Origin: an uncultured Spartobacteria bacterium
Lineage (GTDB): Bacteria > Verrucomicrobiota > Verrucomicrobiia > Chthoniobacterales > UBA6821
Direction: 5' to 3'
Length of the DNA: 8,738 nucleotides
Assembly: GCA_903831635.1 (NCBI GenBank)
Contig: CAIKYN010000404.1
Coordinates: 1-8,738 of the forward strand
Part shown: in pieces, positions 5,663 through 8,738 of the stretch
Layout of the letters: each line of letters opens with the position of its first letter
Numbering within the stretch: position 1 is the first letter of the stretch
The notes under the pieces: model-generated
Told to the model about the DNA's origin: nothing
Databases searched by the model: none
The model's input: only the letters and a program-made list of their open reading frames with translations
Program-made: the position numbers and the translations under genes

Positions 5663-5752
5663 ACCTAAAAGATGCAGGTGAGCGACACCATGCACGGTGA
5701 TCCCATGCAAACAGGAAGACCTAATGGTGTTCGCTCCAGTGATTGGTTAGGT
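5663..5752 (-). repeat. attC site 10 (90 bp class, left core mutated)
   Basis: The left box reads ACCTAAA (5663-5669), so on the minus strand the recombining GTT has become TTT. The right box GTTAGGT (5746-5752) is intact. The inner stem GAGCGACACCAT/ATGGTGTTCGCTC with its bulged T is identical to that of sites 1 and 6. Confidence 0.9.
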
Positions 5753-5762
5753 GTCAAAAGAT

Positions 5763-6146
5763 TCATGCTCTAGAGGCGTAAGTGAATCTGATGAGCACAT
5801 ATCCGAAATTAAACATACAACTCCACCAAAAATGCTGTGAAGGCACCACATAGGGTCGATATGACGACCTCAGTCTGGCACTCAAATAGCCAGTCAACCC
5901 ACCTAATAACGGCGAAAAAAACAAAAGAAATACCCGCAGCCATGCATGCTTGGAAATAACATCAGGATAAAATAACAGTGATAGACCTCCCACAGCAGCA
6001 CCGGAAAGTAAACTCCATACACCAATCAAAAATGGGCGAGAGTCCCTTGCGTCAAGTTTTGGCTCCCCATATAAAAATACGTCCCATGGAAGATTTACGA
6101 ATAGTTCAAGCAAAACTTGAAACAAGAGTATCAGAAAATCCTCCAT
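5763..6146 (-). CDS. Four-helix small membrane protein (cassette 10)
   Basis: 127 aa. The N-terminus MEDFLILLFQVLLELFVNLP forms one hydrophobic, possibly amphipathic helix (3-26). Further hydrophobic segments lie at about 39-60 (GVWSLLSGAAVGGLSLLF), 69-90 (RVFLLFFSPLLGGLTGYLSA) and 105-123. The loop between 1 and 2 is charged (GEPKLDARDSR, 27-37) and that after 3 is basic (RLRSSYR, 91-97). Paired Gly in helices 2 and 3 suggest close helix packing. The family is not recognised. The start ATG is the first in frame after attC site 11. The stop TGA lies 11 bases before attC site 10. Confidence 0.65.
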   Translation of the reverse strand: MEDFLILLFQVLLELFVNLPWDVFLYGEPKLDARDSRPFLIGVWSLLSGAAVGGLSLLFYPDVISKHAWLRVFLLFFSPLLGGLTGYLSARLRSSYRPYVVPSQHFWWSCMFNFGYVLIRFTYASRA

Positions 6147-6175
6147 GTGCGGCAGTCAATAAGAGGGTGCTCTGA

Positions 6176-6233
6176 ACCTAACGTCCAAGCTCAGCCACGC
6201 CCGAAGGGCGTTGGATGCAGCGTCTGGTTAGAC
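6176..6233 (-). repeat. attC site 11 (58 bp class), attI-proximal
   Basis: Boxes ACCTAAC (6176-6182) and GTTAGAC (6227-6233) fit the consensus. The inner hairpin CCA-CGCCC-GAA-GGGCG-TTGG leaves one bulged T on the right arm, the expected polarity signal. This is the first attC read from the attI-facing end. Confidence 0.93.
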
Positions 6234-6473
6234 GCGTGGGGGAAGATTTTCATCACGCCATTCTGGTGGTAGTAGTTCTGGATGCACTTTCAGGATAGGC
6301 TCCGTAATCTCGAATAGAATCTCGGCCATAACTTTTCCCACAGCTTTTTTAGCAAAGGTAAGTTCCTCCGGCGAAAGAGTTGGTGCTATCTGTGAAAACG
6401 CTGCATCTATCCCAGCGTATCCGGCGTAGGCTGCCTTGAATAGAATTTCTGCAGAGGGGCGATTAGAAATCAT
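6228..6473 (-). CDS. Unrecognised short helical protein (cassette 11, first in array)
   Basis: 81 aa with no membrane segment or signal peptide. It appears mainly alpha-helical: an Ala/Gly-rich part (FKAAYAGYAGIDAAFSQIA, 12-30), a helix-capping SPEEL (34-38), an amphipathic helix AKKAVGKVMAEILFEITEPI (41-60), and a Pro-rich charged tail (HPELLPPEWRDENLPPR, 64-80). No family is recognised. It is the cassette nearest the attI-facing end, the position usually occupied by the newest insertion and best expressed when an integron promoter is present. TAA comes from the attC core. The ATG lies about 20 bases after the boundary box, with no Shine-Dalgarno. Confidence 0.65.
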   Translation of the reverse strand: MISNRPSAEILFKAAYAGYAGIDAAFSQIAPTLSPEELTFAKKAVGKVMAEILFEITEPILKVHPELLPPEWRDENLPPRV

Positions 6474-6493
6474 ATGTAAATCGTGGTATCTGC

Positions 6494-6500
6494 GTCTAAC
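6494..6500 (-). other. Lone core box at the attI-facing end of the array
   Basis: GTCTAAC (minus strand GTTAGAC) matches the recombination core and marks the leading edge of cassette 11. No partner box forms an attC hairpin with it within the next 150 bases. It is therefore either the crossover point of an attI or the insertion point of a cassette at a secondary site. Which one cannot be decided without finding the integrase. Confidence 0.6.
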
Positions 6501-6510
6501 AGTTACTAGG

Positions 6511-6529
6511 CGGCCAAATGGCCGTTTTT
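6511..6529 (+). terminator. Perfect inverted repeat followed by T-run next to the array boundary
   Basis: CGGCCA (6511-6516) pairs perfectly with TGGCCG (6519-6524), followed by five T (6525-6529). On the plus strand this looks like a Rho-independent terminator, yet no plus-strand gene precedes it. On the minus strand the T-run becomes an A-run ahead of the stem, so it would not stop uup transcription classically. It may be part of an ancient att site or a barrier against plus-strand readthrough from the array. Confidence 0.45.
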
Positions 6530-6575
6530 GTCGGCAGGTTCATTGGGGCAAGCTTTTTGCTATCCTTCTGAAGCT

Positions 6576-6702
6576 ATGATATTTCCCCATGAAATCACTA
6601 TAGAAAAGTTGCGGGAAAGGCTCACTAGAGAATTTAGTCGGAGGGGGAGTCATTAATACCATTGATCTCTACTTTCTTGGTAGTGCGTTGCTCACCCGAT
6701 GA
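6576..6702 (+). pseudogene. Possible frameshifted small ORF
   Basis: From ATG 6576-6578 a frame reads MIFPHEITIEKLRERLTREF and then SRRGSH before TAA at 6654-6656. Shifting one frame just after the GGGGG run (6643-6647) allows VINTIDLYFLGSALLTR up to TGA 6700-6702. The joined sequence looks protein-like (an amphipathic helix, then a hydrophobic segment), which suggests a small gene broken by an indel. It is short and not recognised, so chance is a real alternative. Confidence 0.2.
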
Positions 6703-6765
6703 CAAGTGGGATCAATCTCAAGCATCTGTGATTGTTCCTGACTTCCTGTTTTCCAGATGAAAATC

Positions 6766-6781
6766 CTCTGCGTCTCTGCGT
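6766..6781. repeat. Two tandem copies of CTCTGCGT
   Basis: CTCTGCGT occurs twice without a gap (6766-6773, 6774-6781). Similar short C/T/G repeats are scattered in intergenic regions of many bacteria, as far as I recall. No role is visible. Confidence 0.5.
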
Positions 6782-6871
6782 TTGTACTCGCTTTTCCCAA
6801 AGGCTCGTTTCTGCGGGAGTCATGTCCGTTGGCTGTTACCTATCAGCCTTCAGCCTAAACCGCTAACAGCC

Positions 6872-8683
6872 TCAGCTTGCTAGCTCACTCCTAAGCCTCT
6901 CCAACTCCTCCCATCTGGCCATGGTCTTTTCGATGGTCTGGTGGAGTTGGTTGAGTTCCCTCTCCACTTTCTGGAATTCTCCATCCTTGCTCTGATAGAG
7001 AGCGGGATCAGCTAGTCGCTCGGAGAGTTCCGCCTGCTTGGTTTCGAGTTCCTCGATTTTAGCAGGAAGCTCATCCAGCTCCTTCTGTTCTCGATTGAGG
7101 AACTTGCGTCCCTTCTCCGTCTTGCCAGGCTTGGATACTTCGATTGCCCGTGTGGTGGCCACAGGCATTGCGGCTACGCGGGCGAGTTCCTTGCGCTGGC
7201 GGACCCAGTCTTCGTACCCGCCGGTGTATTCGGTAATACGTCCCTCTCCCTCGAAGACGAAGGTGCTGGTGACCACATTATCCAGGAAGGCGCGGTCGTG
7301 GGAGACAAGCAGAAGCGTCCCCTCGTAGCCGACGAGAAGCTCCTCGAGCAGTTCCAAGGTCTCTGCATCGAGATCATTGGTCGGCTCATCGAGAACAAGG
7401 ACATTCGCCGGTTGGAGAAAAAGGCGCGCCAGAAGGAGGCGGTTCCTTTCCCCGCCCGAGAGCATCTTGGCGGGCATCCGAATCCGATCAGAGGGAAACA
7501 AGAAGTCCTTCAGATAGGTGTGAATGTGGACGGGGCGTCCTTGGAAGGTGACGGTCTCGGCATCGCCCGCGACGTTCTGTCCCAGGCTCTTCTCCCCATC
7601 GATCTGATCGCGTAGCTGGTCGAGATAAACAATCTGGAGTTGAGTGCCGAGTTTCACGAATCCCTCCGTTGGCTCCAGCTTGCCGAGGAGCATTTTGAGT
7701 AGTGTTGTCTTGCCCGCGCCATTGGGGCCGATGATGCCCACCTTATCCCCTTTCCATAGGGTGGAGGTGAAGTCGCTGACAATCGGGTGATCCCCATACT
7801 GGAAGCTGATGTTTTTCGCCTCGATGACCTTCTGGCCTGAGGAACCAGCCTCTTGGATTTCGATCTTGGCGGAGCCGACGCGTTCGCGGCGCTTACCCCG
7901 TTCGGCACGAAGCGATTTCAAGGCGCGCACACGGCCTTCGTTACGGGTGCGACGGGCCTTCACTCCCTGCCGGAGCCATGCCTCCTCCTGGGCAAGTTTT
8001 TTGTCGAAGGCGGCCCATTGCTTCTCCTCGGCGTCGAGGAAGGCCCCCTTCCTCTCAAGGTAGGTGTCGTAGTCGCAGGCCCAGCTGGTGAGTCGCCCCC
8101 GGTCCAGCTCGACGATGCGGGTCGAGAGCTTCCGGAGGAAGGCGCGGTCGTGGGTCACGAAGAAAAGGGTCGGTTTGACCTTGAGCAGGAAGTTCTCAAG
8201 CCAGAGGATCGACTCAAGGTCGAGATGGTTGGTCGGCTCGTCGAGCAGCAGGACATCGGGCTGACCCACGAGGGCACGGGCAAGGAGCACCCGGCGCTTC
8301 ATGCCGCCGGAGAGACTTTGGAATTCTTTTTCGGACGGAAGCTTCATTTCATCCATCAGATCCTCGACGCGGACATCAGCCTCCCAGTCTTCCTCTGTAC
8401 CTCCGATCCTGAGACCTCCATGGATCACCTCGTAGACGGTGCCTATGATGCCATCCGGCACTTCCTGGGGGAGCCTTGTCAGGACGACCCCATTCGGCTT
8501 AGTGATATCCCCTTCCTGAGGTTTTTCCTCGCCGGAGATGACTCGCATAATGCTGGTCTTGCCGGTGCCGTTGCGCCCCACCAGACAGACTCGCTCACCG
8601 GGATCGATCTGCAGGTCGACCTTGTCGAGAAGCGGAAGATCCGTGTAGCGGAGGGTGACCTGCTGGAGTTGGAGAAGAGGCAT
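6872..8683 (-). CDS. uup: ABC-F family ATPase Uup
   Basis: 603 aa, with two ABC ATPase domains in one chain and no membrane segments, as in ABC-F proteins, which act on ribosomes or nucleic acids and not in transport. Domain 1: Walker A GRNGTGKT (36-43), signature LSGGM (124-128), Walker B LLLDEP (145-150), THDR (177-180). Domain 2: Walker A GPNGAGKT (319-326), signature LSGGER (408-413), Walker B LVLDEP (429-434), SHDR (461-464). The interdomain linker has the charged ARRTRNEGRVRAL (243-255), and a C-terminal coiled coil occupies about 530-600. This linker, the GTQLQIVYLDQLRDQIDGEKS segment and the coiled coil point to Uup over EttA or other subfamilies. E. coli Uup is linked to precise transposon excision and ribosome assembly; transfer of those roles here is inference. 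The ATG is preceded by a purine-rich repeat and no Shine-Dalgarno. Confidence 0.92.
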   Translation of the reverse strand: MPLLQLQQVTLRYTDLPLLDKVDLQIDPGERVCLVGRNGTGKTSIMRVISGEEKPQEGDITKPNGVVLTRLPQEVPDGIIGTVYEVIHGGLRIGGTEEDWEADVRVEDLMDEMKLPSEKEFQSLSGGMKRRVLLARALVGQPDVLLLDEPTNHLDLESILWLENFLLKVKPTLFFVTHDRAFLRKLSTRIVELDRGRLTSWACDYDTYLERKGAFLDAEEKQWAAFDKKLAQEEAWLRQGVKARRTRNEGRVRALKSLRAERGKRRERVGSAKIEIQEAGSSGQKVIEAKNISFQYGDHPIVSDFTSTLWKGDKVGIIGPNGAGKTTLLKMLLGKLEPTEGFVKLGTQLQIVYLDQLRDQIDGEKSLGQNVAGDAETVTFQGRPVHIHTYLKDFLFPSDRIRMPAKMLSGGERNRLLLARLFLQPANVLVLDEPTNDLDAETLELLEELLVGYEGTLLLVSHDRAFLDNVVTSTFVFEGEGRITEYTGGYEDWVRQRKELARVAAMPVATTRAIEVSKPGKTEKGRKFLNREQKELDELPAKIEELETKQAELSERLADPALYQSKDGEFQKVERELNQLHQTIEKTMARWEELERLRSELAS

Positions 8684-8693
8684 GGGGAAAAGT

Positions 8694-8738
8694 CGTGAAA
8701 AGTTGAAAGGTTAAAAAGTGGAAAGGTGGAAAGGTGGA
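8694..8738. repeat. Purine-rich short tandem repeat upstream of uup
   Basis: GTGGAAAG is repeated at 8718-8725 and 8726-8733 and continues as GTGGA to the window edge. Degenerate copies (GTTGAAAGG, GTGAAAA) extend it toward 8694. It covers the likely uup leader or promoter region. The total extent is unknown because it runs off the window. Confidence 0.6.

Larger units (their letters stand above)
1875..6500 (-). mobile_element. Integron gene-cassette array of 11 cassettes, no integrase in the window
   Basis: Eleven short ORFs, all on the minus strand, are each followed in reading direction by an imperfect palindrome bounded by RYYYAAC-like and GTTRRRY-like boxes (typically GCCTAAC and GTTAGGC). 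This is the defining layout of integron cassettes and their attC sites. The palindromes carry an unpaired extra base on the right-hand arm (plus-strand view). Read on the minus strand this is the extra A on the L'' side, which fixes cassette polarity in agreement with the ORFs. The attI-facing end is therefore on the right, at the lone core box 6494-6500. No tyrosine recombinase (IntI) frame exists between there and uup, so this is a CALIN or a stretch remote from its integrase. Array coordinates are sure to within a few bases on the right and less certain on the left. Confidence 0.93.
6501..6871. other. Non-coding stretch between array and uup
   Basis: No convincing gene and no IntI fragment on either strand. 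It holds the inverted repeat at 6511-6524, a possible broken micro-ORF at 6576-6702, a two-copy CTCTGCGT repeat at 6766-6781, and three scattered CAGCCT copies (6844-6849, 6851-6856, 6867-6872) running up to the uup stop codon. No clear terminator for uup was found. Confidence 0.6.

Noticed and set aside
1875..6233. The repeated palindromes considered as a CRISPR array or REP elements
   Set aside because: Spacing is 300-500 bp with an ORF in each interval, lengths vary, and the ends carry the RYYYAAC/GTTRRRY boxes. This fits attC sites and not CRISPR repeats or REPs.
6501..6871. Search for an IntI remnant at the attI-facing end
   Set aside because: No frame on either strand shows tyrosine recombinase motifs, and the stretch is too short for more than a fragment.
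7853..8698. A 281-codon plus-strand open frame opposite uup
   Set aside because: It is the complement of a clear ABC-F gene with intact motifs in the other strand, and its own translation shows no recognisable domain. The long open frame reflects codon bias.

Overview
The window holds a chromosomal integron-type gene-cassette array (about 1875-6500, all cassettes reading on the minus strand). It lies between two housekeeping genes: pyruvate kinase (pyk, plus strand, 254-1666) on the left and the ABC-F ATPase uup (minus strand, 6872-8683) on the right. No integron integrase is visible. The array is therefore either a CALIN (cluster of attC sites lacking an integrase) or an array whose integrase lies outside the window. 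The organism is a bacterium. Moderately G+C-rich housekeeping genes, weak or absent Shine-Dalgarno sequences and a long sedentary-type array would suit a Verrucomicrobiota/PVC-type genome, but that is only an inference and the sequence does not prove it.

Layout. 1-133 is the 3' end of an unrecognised plus-strand gene, followed by a possible terminator and a hairpin-bearing leader. 254-1666 is pyk. 1667-1874 has no gene but carries a dense series of short hairpins (about 1699-1796), three of them closed by GNRA-type tetraloops. 1875-6500 is the array: eleven short minus-strand ORFs, each followed in its own reading direction by an attC site. The attC sites fall into a 54-59 bp class and a class of exactly 90 bp (five copies). 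One further site is badly decayed and several have lost key core bases. 6494-6500 is a lone core box at the attI-facing end. 6501-6871 has no convincing gene. It holds a perfect inverted repeat with a T-run, a possible broken micro-ORF and short low-complexity repeats. uup then runs back from 8683, and a purine-rich tandem repeat lies just upstream of it.

Cassette contents. Only two products are placed in families: an Imm53-type immunity protein with no toxin gene nearby (1959-2273), and a DUF2007-like domain fused to a four-cysteine zinc ribbon (4534-4878). Seven of the eleven cassettes encode small multi-pass membrane proteins (90-155 aa) that I do not recognise. The remaining two are a Trp-rich soluble protein and a short helical protein. 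In six cassettes the TAA stop codon is supplied by the attC core box itself. pyk and uup are ordinary flanking genes and show no functional link to the array.
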